From Rhodopseudomonas palustris (lineage in GTDB: Bacteria; Pseudomonadota; Alphaproteobacteria; Rhizobiales; Xanthobacteraceae): 64,000 nt of DNA. Below the pieces are notes generated by a model. That model saw nothing but the letters and a program-made list of their open reading frames with translations. It was not told where the DNA came from and did not search any database. Position numbers and translations under genes: made by a program. The stretch lies in NCBI RefSeq assembly GCF_034479375.1, contig NZ_CP140155.1, positions 124,001 to 188,000 of the forward strand, written 5' to 3'. Numbering within the stretch: the stretch's first letter is position 1; every line of letters starts with the position of its first letter. Positions 9,037 to 16,970 of the stretch are shown here, piece after piece.

Positions 9037-9515
9037 TCTTTGCTGTCGGGGAGATCGCGGGCCGCTTCGACGCGGCCCCGCAGTCCGGCGTCGAAGGCAT
9101 GCTGCGATGGCGGTGTCGTCGAGCCGTGCGAACGTCTGCAGCTTCGCGCGAAATGCGAGTCGGAGCTTAGATGGATTGTAACTCCGCAAGATTGCAGAGC
9201 CGGGCGAAGAACTCTAATCGTGTCCTGATACACCAGCCGGGGACAATCAATCATTGCTTGTCCCGGCGGCCTGTTCGAGACCGTGGATGCTGCGCGGCGC
9301 GGCACACGCGGGTTTGCACGTCGTCTGCATATTGTGCCGGCGGCGAAATACACATCGCGGCGACTGGATTGGATTGGCGGTCGCGACGAGGATTGCCGGG
9401 TGCGGCGGCTCGGCCGAGCCCTGCGATGCAGGAGCGTGGGTGCCCCGCGCATGATGTTTGCAATGATCGGCCACGCTTTTCTCGGTGGCAATTCGAACGA
9501 AAGAGGCGTTTCGGA
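9037..9515. promoter_or_regulatory. Long intergenic region upstream of exbB
   Basis: About 480 bp with no convincing gene. Short frames here have arginine/cysteine-rich shadow composition. The sequence TTAGATGGATTGTAA at 9167-9181 weakly resembles an iron-control palindrome (TTAGAA-N3-TTCTAA as I recall it; 2 mismatches in 12). It would be about 335 bp upstream of exbB, which is far. No other structure is seen. Confidence 0.3.
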
Positions 9516-10385
9516 ATGAATGTTGTGATGCGGCGGCTCGCTCTCGGGGCGATCTTCGTGCTGGTTCATTTGCCGGCCGCGGCGCGGGAGGCGACACCGG
9601 CCGCTGAGACGCCGATACCGCCGATGCCGATGCCGACGCCTCAGGCCGTGCCCGCCAACCTGCCGCACGACTTGTCGCCCTGGGCGATGTTTGTTGCGGC
9701 GGACAACATCGTCAAAGCGGTGATCATCGGGCTGGCGCTCGCCTCGCTCGCAACCTGGACGGTATGGCTCGCCAAGATCATCGAACTCACGAGCGCGCTG
9801 CGCAAGGCGCGTAGCGCGCTACGCAAGCTGCAGCGCGCCGACAATCTGTCCGACGCCACCCGTGAGATCGAGGCCGAGTGGACCAAGGACGGTCCCGTGG
9901 CCGAACTGGTGCAGGCGGCGATGCGCGAGACCGAGCGGTCCGTCGATCTGTCGGCCGACGGCGTGAAGGAGCGGCTCGCCATCGCGCTGTCCCGGATCGA
10001 AGCCAGAGCCGGCCGCGATATGGCACGGTCGACCGGACTGCTCGCGACCATCGGGGCGACCGCGCCGTTCATCGGCCTGTTCGGCACGGTGTGGGGCATC
10101 ATGAATTCGTTCATCGGCATCGCGCAGTCGAAGACGACCAATCTGGCGGTGGTGGCGCCCGGCATCGCCGAAGCGCTGCTCGCCACCGCGATCGGTCTGG
10201 TCGCGGCGATTCCGGCGGTGATCATCTACAACGTATTCGCCCGCGCCATCGCCGGCTATCGCGCTCTGCTGTCGGATGCATCCGGCGAGGTGCTGCAGCA
10301 CCTGTCGCGCGATCTGGAGCGGCAGCAAAAGCCGGTCGCCAGCCGCGCCGCGTCGTCGGCGCGCTCGCGCTGGATGGCGGAGTAA
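9516..10385 (+). CDS. exbB: TonB-system proton channel protein ExbB
   Basis: A 289-residue inner-membrane protein of the MotA/TolQ/ExbB family. A signal-like N-terminus (MRRLALGAIFVLVHLPAAA) and a Pro/Met-rich periplasmic linker precede three membrane segments. The third lies in the conserved TGLLATIGATAPFIGLFGTVWGIM region and the closing AEALLATAIGLVAAIPAVI region. With ExbD it converts proton flow into movement of TonB. It heads a tight exbB-exbD-tonB operon. The ATG at 9516 is chosen over a long upstream extension because that extension is low-complexity. Confidence 0.93.
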   Translation: MNVVMRRLALGAIFVLVHLPAAAREATPAAETPIPPMPMPTPQAVPANLPHDLSPWAMFVAADNIVKAVIIGLALASLATWTVWLAKIIELTSALRKARSALRKLQRADNLSDATREIEAEWTKDGPVAELVQAAMRETERSVDLSADGVKERLAIALSRIEARAGRDMARSTGLLATIGATAPFIGLFGTVWGIMNSFIGIAQSKTTNLAVVAPGIAEALLATAIGLVAAIPAVIIYNVFARAIAGYRALLSDASGEVLQHLSRDLERQQKPVASRAASSARSRWMAE

Positions 10386-10391
10386 CCGGCC

Positions 10392-10847
10392 ATGGCGGTG
10401 ACGCTGAAGGATCCGCACGACGGCGACCTCGCCGAACTGTCGGAAATCAACGTGACGCCGTTCATCGACGTGATGCTGGTACTGCTGATCATCTTCATGG
10501 TGGCGGCGCCGCTGTCGACCGTCGATGTCGGCGTCGATCTGCCGACCTCCAATGCGCAGCCGCAGCCGCGGCCCGACAAGCCGCTGTATCTCACCGTCAA
10601 GCCGGACCTGTCACTGGCGCTCGGCAATGAGGATGTGGCGCGCGAAGCGTTGCAGGCCGCGCTCGACGGACAGACCTCCGGCGATCGCGAGCAACGGGTG
10701 TTCCTGCGCGCCGATGGCGTAGTGCCGTACCGCGACCTGATGGCGGTGATGAACCTGCTACGCGGGGCGGGCTATCTCAAGGTGGCGTTGGTCGGCCTCG
10801 AAGACACCGGGCAGGGCAGTGCAATCGCTGCGACGCCGCGGCCATGA
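10392..10847 (+). CDS. exbD: TonB-system proton channel protein ExbD
   Basis: A 151-residue single-pass inner-membrane protein of the ExbD/TolR family. The membrane helix follows INVTPFIDVMLVLLIIFMV, which carries the essential proton-path Asp (FIDVML). The periplasmic domain contains KPLYLTVKPD and RADGVVPYRDLMAVMNLLR as in other ExbD proteins. It starts 6 bp after exbB and its stop overlaps the tonB start as ATGA, so the three proteins are made together. Confidence 0.93.
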   Translation: MAVTLKDPHDGDLAELSEINVTPFIDVMLVLLIIFMVAAPLSTVDVGVDLPTSNAQPQPRPDKPLYLTVKPDLSLALGNEDVAREALQAALDGQTSGDREQRVFLRADGVVPYRDLMAVMNLLRGAGYLKVALVGLEDTGQGSAIAATPRP

Positions 10848-11683
10848 GATTCGGCTGGCACGATCCGGACGCGCGGCCTGCCGGCTCGCCGAAAGGCGCC
10901 GGCGCGCGCTGGCTGCTTGCGGCGGCGACGGTCACCGGACTGCATGCGGCCGCGATCGTGATCGGTCTGAACCGGAAGCCCGCCGAGGCGGCGGGTGAGC
11001 CGCCGGCGGCGCTGATGCTGGAGCTTGCGCCGCTCGCCGTCGCGCCCGACGTGCCGCAGCAGGACCTGCCCCCGGGACCACTTCTCGCCGAGGCGCAGCC
11101 CGAAACCGATCCCGAGCCTGAAACCCCGGTCGAGGAGAAGGTGCAGGAGATCGAGCCGAAGCCGGAGGAAACCTCGATCGAACCGCCGCCGGCGCCCGCG
11201 ATGCCCTCCGCCGCCGTGCTGCCACCGCCGCCGAAGCCGAAGCCCGAGAAGAAGCCGCAACCGAAGAAGAAACGCGCCGCCGACCGGGCCAAGCCGATCA
11301 ACCCGGACCAGCCGAAAATGACGCAGACCTCGGCGCCGCCGAGTGCACAGGTGGAAAGATCCGATCAGATGGCTGCGCCGCGGGCGGGCGCCTCGATCCC
11401 GTCGGCGGCTTCGGTCGCCTCGTGGCGCGGCAGCCTGATGGCGCATCTCAACCGTCACAAGCGGTTTCCGCCCGGCGGCGGCATGGGCACCGCGTCGGTG
11501 GCGTTCACCATCGATCGGTCCGGGCAGGTGCGCTCGGCGCGACTGGTCGGATCGTCCGGCGACGCCGCGCTCGATGCCGAAGCCGTCGGTCTGGTTCGCC
11601 GCGCCAGTCCGGTTCCGCCGCCGCCAGCCAATGTCGGCGGCTCGTCGATTTCACTGTCGGTCCCGATCCGGTTCAGCCGCTGA
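10844..11683 (+). CDS. tonB: Energy transducer TonB
   Basis: A 279-residue TonB. One N-terminal membrane segment (WLLAAATVTGLHAAAIVIG) is followed by a Pro/Glu/Lys-rich periplasmic spacer (about residues 60-150, many EP and KP repeats). The C-terminal TonB domain contains MAHLNRHKRFP, ASVAFTIDRSGQV and the terminal strand SISLSVPIRFSR. It spans the periplasm and pulls on TonB boxes of outer-membrane receptors, most obviously the two receptors of this island. It is coupled to exbD by a 4-base overlap. Confidence 0.92.
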   Translation: MRFGWHDPDARPAGSPKGAGARWLLAAATVTGLHAAAIVIGLNRKPAEAAGEPPAALMLELAPLAVAPDVPQQDLPPGPLLAEAQPETDPEPETPVEEKVQEIEPKPEETSIEPPPAPAMPSAAVLPPPPKPKPEKKPQPKKKRAADRAKPINPDQPKMTQTSAPPSAQVERSDQMAAPRAGASIPSAASVASWRGSLMAHLNRHKRFPPGGGMGTASVAFTIDRSGQVRSARLVGSSGDAALDAEAVGLVRRASPVPPPPANVGGSSISLSVPIRFSR

Positions 11684-11755
11684 GGTCGACCTCGCGGGTT
11701 CTGTATCCGTGCGATGGCGCTGGCAAGCCCCGAAGCCGTGGAAGCTGAAGCCGCT

Positions 11756-13474
11756 ATGTCCCAGCACATGCTCGCCAAGTTCTTTGCTTACTACCGGCCT
11801 TGGAAGACGCTGTTCATTTTGGATTTCTCCTGCGCCGTGGTGTCGGCCCTGCTCGAGCTCGGCTTCCCGATGGCGATCAGGGCGTTCGTCGACGATCTGT
11901 TGCCGACCCAGCAATGGGGCCTGATCCTGATGGCATCCGCGGGTCTGCTCGCGATCTACCTGACCAACACCGCGCTGATGGCGGTGGTGGTGTATTGGGG
12001 CCACACGCTCGGCATCAACATCGAGACCGAGATGCGCCGCAAGGCGTTCGATCATCTGCAGAAGCAGTCGTTCCGGTTCTTCGACGACAACAACAGCGGC
12101 CATCTGGTGGCGCGGGTCACCAAGGATCTCGAGGAGATCGGCGAGGTGGCGCATCATGGTCCGGAAGACATGTTCATCGCGGTGATGACGTTCATCGGCG
12201 CCTTCGCGCTGATGTTCGCCGTCAACCCGAAGCTGGCGCTGATCACCGCGGCGATCGTGCCGCTGATCGCCTGGATCACCTCGCGCTACGGCGCGCGGAT
12301 GACCGCCAATTGGCAGCAGATCTACGGCCGGGTCGGCGACTTCAACGTCCGCATCGTCGAGAATGTCGGCGGCATCCGCGTCGTCCAGGCCTTCGCCAAC
12401 GAGGACCACGAACGCCGGCTGTTCGCCCGCGACAATGCGAATTATCGCCGGACCAAGCTCGACGCCTATCGTATCATCGCCGCGAGCAGCGCGCTGAGCT
12501 ACATGGGCACCCGGCTGATCCAGCTTGTGGTGATGGTGGCCGGCAGCTACTTCGTGTTGGGCGGGGAGCTCTCGAATGGCGGCTTCATCGGGTTTCTGTT
12601 GCTGGTCAACGTGTTCTTCCGGCCGATCGACAAGATGCTGTCGGTGATCGAGACCTACCCGAAGGGCATCGCCGGCTTCCGGCGCTATCTCGCACTGCTG
12701 GAGTCCGAGCCCGAGATCGTCGATCGTCCGGGCGCCATCAGCGTCACCGGACTGCGCGGCGAGGTGCGCTATCGCGGCGTCGGCTTCAGCTACGCCGAGG
12801 GGCGTCCGGTGTTCCAGAACATCGATCTCGACATTCGGGCCGGCGAGACCGTCGCGGTGGTCGGCCCGTCCGGCACCGGCAAGACCACGCTGTGCTCATT
12901 GTTGCCGCGGTTCTACGAAATCGATGCCGGATCGATCACCGTGGACGGCATCGACATCCGCGACATCACGCTGGCCTCGCTGCGCAGCCAGATCGGCATC
13001 GTGCAGCAGGACGTGTTCCTGTTCGGCGGCTCGATCCGCGACAATATCGGCTACGGCCGGCTCGGCGCCGATGAGGCCGACATCATGGAGGCGGCGCGCC
13101 GCGCCCGGCTCGACGACATGATCGCGGCGATGCCCGACGGACTCGACACCGTGATCGGCGAGCGCGGCGTCAAACTGTCGGGCGGCCAGAAGCAACGGCT
13201 GGCGATCGCGCGGATGTTCCTGAAGAACCCGCCGATCCTGATTCTCGACGAGGCCACGTCGGCGCTCGACATCCGCACCGAGCGGGAAATTCAGCGCTCG
13301 CTGGAAGAACTCTCCCGGGGCCGCACCACATTGGTGATCGCGCATCGCCTGGCGACCATCCGCAACGCCGACCGCATCGTGGTGGTCGATCACAGCGGCA
13401 TTGCCGAGCAGGGCACCCACGACGAACTGCTGAGACGGGGCGGGGCGTACAGCAGCCTGCACGTGCTGCAATAG
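11756..13474 (+). CDS. ABC exporter, fused permease and ATPase
   Basis: A 572-residue type IV ABC half-transporter acting as a homodimer in the inner membrane. Six membrane segments occupy about residues 20-310; the ATPase domain follows with Walker A GPSGTGKTT, signature LSGGQKQR, Walker B ILILDEATSALD and H-loop IAHRL. A start at 11714 is also possible. It begins 72 bp after tonB in the same direction, inside the siderophore island, so export of the siderophore is a reasonable guess. The family also exports lipids and drugs, and no residue here identifies a substrate. Confidence 0.85.
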   Translation: MSQHMLAKFFAYYRPWKTLFILDFSCAVVSALLELGFPMAIRAFVDDLLPTQQWGLILMASAGLLAIYLTNTALMAVVVYWGHTLGINIETEMRRKAFDHLQKQSFRFFDDNNSGHLVARVTKDLEEIGEVAHHGPEDMFIAVMTFIGAFALMFAVNPKLALITAAIVPLIAWITSRYGARMTANWQQIYGRVGDFNVRIVENVGGIRVVQAFANEDHERRLFARDNANYRRTKLDAYRIIAASSALSYMGTRLIQLVVMVAGSYFVLGGELSNGGFIGFLLLVNVFFRPIDKMLSVIETYPKGIAGFRRYLALLESEPEIVDRPGAISVTGLRGEVRYRGVGFSYAEGRPVFQNIDLDIRAGETVAVVGPSGTGKTTLCSLLPRFYEIDAGSITVDGIDIRDITLASLRSQIGIVQQDVFLFGGSIRDNIGYGRLGADEADIMEAARRARLDDMIAAMPDGLDTVIGERGVKLSGGQKQRLAIARMFLKNPPILILDEATSALDIRTEREIQRSLEELSRGRTTLVIAHRLATIRNADRIVVVDHSGIAEQGTHDELLRRGGAYSSLHVLQ

Positions 13475-13521
13475 TGCGGTGAATAACAATGCGATGAGTT
13501 TCGCGACTGCGTGAGTGTCGT

Positions 13522-13824
13522 TTACTCCCAGTCGAAGCGGAGCGTCTCGCGAAACGCAAATCTCTCGATATGACTGGCCACGACGTCCTGGAGCGTGGTG
13601 AGAGCGGCCGCGTCCCCCGCGGTCAGATCGATCACCAGGCGCTCCGGTTCGGCCGTCAACCGCGCCTCTCCCAGCGGAAGCGCGATCCGGCCCTTGACCG
13701 CATCGAACTCGGTTTCGAATTTGTGGGACCAATGCTTGCAGAGCTGCTGCAAATATCGGCTCGCATGCGCCGTGTTCACGGTTGCGCGGCTGGTTTGCAT
13801 GGCGGTGTCCGATTTCTGATTCAT
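13522..13824 (-). CDS. DUF2218 domain protein
   Basis: A 100-residue protein of the DUF2218 family, recognised by HASRYLQQLCKHWSHKF near the N-terminus and a C-terminal FDWE. The family has no established function that I know of, but members often lie beside siderophore receptors and iron regulators, as here. An alternative start at 13800 gives 92 residues; no strong ribosome site separates the two. It lies 115 bp downstream of a receptor gene and beyond that gene's terminator, so it probably has its own promoter. Confidence 0.75.
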   Translation of the reverse strand: MNQKSDTAMQTSRATVNTAHASRYLQQLCKHWSHKFETEFDAVKGRIALPLGEARLTAEPERLVIDLTAGDAAALTTLQDVVASHIERFAFRETLRFDWE

Positions 13825-13890
13825 GAAGAGGCCCGTGAACGCGAATTGCGGTTCTATCGTGACCTTCACGTTACAATCGATGGCTGTCGC

Positions 13891-13927
13891 AAGGATGCCC
13901 CCTCGGCGTCGTCGAAGGGGCATCCTT
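13891..13927 (-). terminator. Stem-loop terminator of the siderophore receptor gene
   Basis: A perfect 11-bp inverted repeat, AAGGATGCCCC / GGGGCATCCTT, with a 15-nt loop lies 12 bp beyond the receptor stop codon. It is a strong hairpin but has no long T-run. Confidence 0.7.
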
Positions 13928-13939
13928 CCAGATCGGCGA

Positions 13940-16258
13940 TTAGAAGTTGAACGTGGCCGACAGCACGAAAGTTCGCGGCGCACCGACCGCGAGGTAACCA
14001 CGGGCCGCGGATAGATAGTAGGCGTTGTCGGCCACGTTCTCGATGGCGGCGCGCAGCACGGCCGGCTTGCCGGACGGACCCGTGAACGCATACCCCGCTC
14101 CGATGTCCACCCGCGTCCAGTCGGAGACGGTCTGCGTGTTGGCCTGATCGTAGAACACATCGCCGGTGTGGATCACCCGGCCGGTCACCGTCACGCCCGG
14201 ACCCAGCCAATGTGGCAGATCATATTCGCCGTAGAGGTTCAGCGCCGTGACCGGCACGCCCGGAGCGTCGTTGCCGTTGTAGCGGCCACCGATCGTCGAA
14301 ACCAACTTGGCATCGATGAGGGTGATGCCGCCGAGCAGACGCAGCCCCTTGATCGGCTCGCCGAAAACGCTGAACTCGGCGCCGCGGTTACGCTGCAGCC
14401 CGCTGACGGAGAAGATATTGGTGGCCGGATCCGTGAAGGCGTTCGGCTGCTCGATCTGGAAGAACGATGCCGTCAGCCCCACGATCCCGAAGTCGTATTT
14501 CGCGCCGATTTCCTGTTGCTTGCTGACCACCGGCGGAAAGATCGTATTGCGATTGTTCGCGAGTGCGGGCGCGGTGGGGCCGGACTCCAGCGACTCGATG
14601 TAGTTGCCGTACACCGACAGTCGATCGGTCGCACGGAAGACCGCGCCGACGGCAGGACTGAAGCGGGCCTCCTGATAACGAGACGACACGGTGCCCAGCG
14701 TGGGGCCCGGCGCGGTCACGAAGCCGTTCAGCGCGATATCCTGCCAGCGACCACCGAGGGTCACAAGCAGCCGATCGTCGAACAGAGCGAGCGTATCGGA
14801 GACCGCGACGCTGCGAGCGGTGAGCCGGGACAACAAAGGTCTGTCATCGGATTTGGCGAAGCCGCTGGTCTGAAACGACCCCGGCGGCAATCGGACGGGA
14901 TTGTAGATATTCGTCACGTAACTGAACGGCGTGAAGCCGAGGACGCCGCCGCGGTAGAGCTCATTGTTCGCGTCGACGGCCGAGATATTCAGTTGATGTC
15001 CGACGACGCCGGTCCGGAACTTGGACCGCAGGCCGATCTCGCCGGTGTATCCCTCCAATCGCTGAGGTTGGATCGCGAGCGAGTTGGTCGCAGTTCCGTT
15101 CGAATTGGTGATCCGGTAGGAAGACGTCAGAAAATCCTCGTTGTATACGCTGCCGCCGCCCGCAAGATACATCGTCGTGTCCGGCAGAAGATCATATTCG
15201 GCGCGGCCGGCGATCATCTTGTAGCGACTGTCGACGAATTCGTCGCGGCTCGCTGTGTTGGTGCGGCCGTTCGGCGCGGGCGGGACGACGATGTTGGGGG
15301 CCGCAGAATTGAACAGCGACGTCGGTGCCGTGATGTTCTGAACCGAGCTGTTGAGGTCCAGCGACGCGCGGAAGCGTTCGCTGCGATAATCGAGACCGAG
15401 GGCGGCGACACCGACCTCGGCCGAGTTGAGATCGAGCGGCGTGTCGCCGTTGCGGTAGGAGCCGTTGAATCGGACGCCCCACTCCTTGTTGTCTCCGAAG
15501 CGACGACCCAGATCGAGATGGTTCCAGATCTGCGAATTGCTGATGTAGCTCGTCGTCAGGCGCGTCAGCGGTTCGTCGGTGGCGCGCTTCGGAATCAGAT
15601 TGATGGTACCGCCGACGCGCCCGGTGCCGCCGCTGAGCAGTGCGCTCGGTCCCTTGAGGATTTCGACACGCTCGATGCCTTCGAGGAAGGCGCGGCGCGG
15701 GTTGGCGAGGTAGAACAGCCCATCGTAGGCAGTGTCGAGGTTGGTCACCGAAAAACCGCGAATGAAGAACGAGTCGCGTTCGCTGAACGGCGGCGCGTCG
15801 TTCCGCACCGAGGGATCGTTGAGGACGACGTCCGCGATACTGCGCGCCTGCTGATCCTCCATGAGCTTCGATGTGTACCCTGTGACGTTGAACGGCGCCG
15901 TGAAGACGGAGGTGTTCCCCAGCAGGCCAAGTCGCGCGCCGGTTCCGACCTGTCCGCCCACATAGGGCACCGGAGGCTGCCCGACGGTTGCAGTCTGCGG
16001 GGGGACGGCGGGCACGGGAGGAGTGGGCGTCGGGGTTGCAACTTCACGCGGGCGTGGCCGAGTTGCTGCCCGACGGGGATTTTGCGACGCGCGGACCCGG
16101 CCCGGGGGCCGCGGCCGCACCTGTGGGGCGATGATTTCGACCGGTGCGAGCGTCGTAGCAGCGGGCGAGGACAGCGCTTGTGCCAATGCACTTTCGGAAA
16201 GGGACAGCACGCTGAAGCTCGAGACAAAGAGAGCAACCGGACCAACTGATTTCTTCAT
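13940..16258 (-). CDS. TonB-dependent siderophore receptor
   Basis: A 772-residue outer-membrane receptor. A signal peptide (about residues 1-26, ending SALAQ) and a Pro/Arg-rich linker (residues 40-95) precede a plug domain (around 125-240: SIADVVLNDPSVR, FFIRGFSV, ERVEILKGPSALL) and a beta-barrel. The barrel ends with the C-terminal aromatic signature FVLSATFNF. This is the FhuA/FoxA-type ferric-siderophore family and would import the ferric siderophore in a TonB-dependent way. GGAGGGG lies 4 bases upstream of the ATG at 16258. It is the last receptor of the minus-strand iron cluster. Confidence 0.9.
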   Translation of the reverse strand: MKKSVGPVALFVSSFSVLSLSESALAQALSSPAATTLAPVEIIAPQVRPRPPGRVRASQNPRRAATRPRPREVATPTPTPPVPAVPPQTATVGQPPVPYVGGQVGTGARLGLLGNTSVFTAPFNVTGYTSKLMEDQQARSIADVVLNDPSVRNDAPPFSERDSFFIRGFSVTNLDTAYDGLFYLANPRRAFLEGIERVEILKGPSALLSGGTGRVGGTINLIPKRATDEPLTRLTTSYISNSQIWNHLDLGRRFGDNKEWGVRFNGSYRNGDTPLDLNSAEVGVAALGLDYRSERFRASLDLNSSVQNITAPTSLFNSAAPNIVVPPAPNGRTNTASRDEFVDSRYKMIAGRAEYDLLPDTTMYLAGGGSVYNEDFLTSSYRITNSNGTATNSLAIQPQRLEGYTGEIGLRSKFRTGVVGHQLNISAVDANNELYRGGVLGFTPFSYVTNIYNPVRLPPGSFQTSGFAKSDDRPLLSRLTARSVAVSDTLALFDDRLLVTLGGRWQDIALNGFVTAPGPTLGTVSSRYQEARFSPAVGAVFRATDRLSVYGNYIESLESGPTAPALANNRNTIFPPVVSKQQEIGAKYDFGIVGLTASFFQIEQPNAFTDPATNIFSVSGLQRNRGAEFSVFGEPIKGLRLLGGITLIDAKLVSTIGGRYNGNDAPGVPVTALNLYGEYDLPHWLGPGVTVTGRVIHTGDVFYDQANTQTVSDWTRVDIGAGYAFTGPSGKPAVLRAAIENVADNAYYLSAARGYLAVGAPRTFVLSATFNF

Positions 16259-16338
16259 GCACCCCTCCGATCAATTTCCGTTCAATGCAAATGTGCGCTT
16301 CAGTGTGAAGTGGCCGCTTGCGGCGAATTGCGTGCGGA

Positions 16339-16824
16339 TCATCGCAATCGCGCCATGCAATGGGCGTCGACGAACACGCCTTCCCTGAACGTCGCGGCCT
16401 TGTGGGTTCCTTCGATCTCGAAACCGAACTTGTCGTACAGCGCCAGCGCGCTGACATTGTCGGTGAACACCGTCATCTCGATCCGCTTGATGTTCAGCCA
16501 GTTGTCGGCGGTGTCGATCATCGCGGCGAGCAGTCGCGTGCCGATGCCGCGTCGGGCGTATTCTTCATGCACGCCGATCCAGAATTCGGCCGCGTGGGCG
16601 CGGCGCCCGTAGAACGGGCGCAACGCGGACGCGCCGACGACGCGGCCGTCCAGCTCCGCCGAAAAATGCAGATCCCGTGGTGATTGTGGCTCCAGCCACT
16701 TCTTGATGGTGTCGAACGATTCATAGGGGAGGGAGAGCGTCCAGTAGCGAAATGCACGCTGATTGACGATCTCGAAAATGTCGGCAGCGTCCTCGCTGCG
16801 CATCGCGCGGATGGTAACGTCCAT
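16339..16824 (-). CDS. GNAT N-acetyltransferase (YhhY-like)
   Basis: A 161-residue cytoplasmic acetyltransferase closely resembling E. coli YhhY in architecture. It has the acetyl-CoA loop RRGIGTRLL and the family's typical IDTADNWLNIKRIEMTVF, NVSALALYDKFGFEIEGT and final VDAHCMARLR. It sits between two TonB-receptor genes in the siderophore cluster, in the same direction. YhhY acetylates amino acids. Here a role in acetylating the siderophore's polyamine arm is possible because petrobactin relatives from R. palustris are reported to carry N-acetylated linkers. That role is inference. Confidence 0.82.
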   Translation of the reverse strand: MDVTIRAMRSEDAADIFEIVNQRAFRYWTLSLPYESFDTIKKWLEPQSPRDLHFSAELDGRVVGASALRPFYGRRAHAAEFWIGVHEEYARRGIGTRLLAAMIDTADNWLNIKRIEMTVFTDNVSALALYDKFGFEIEGTHKAATFREGVFVDAHCMARLR

Positions 16825-16970
16825 TTTGATCTCCGAAGTCCGTCAGACGATCACGCGATACGCATCTCGCTGATCCGCAGGCCGCACCCCGAGCAGGGAT
16901 GCAGCCTCCGGACCCAGCGGATTGCGGTCCACTTGCGATACTCGCCACCGAAGACGGCGTCGTTCATTCG

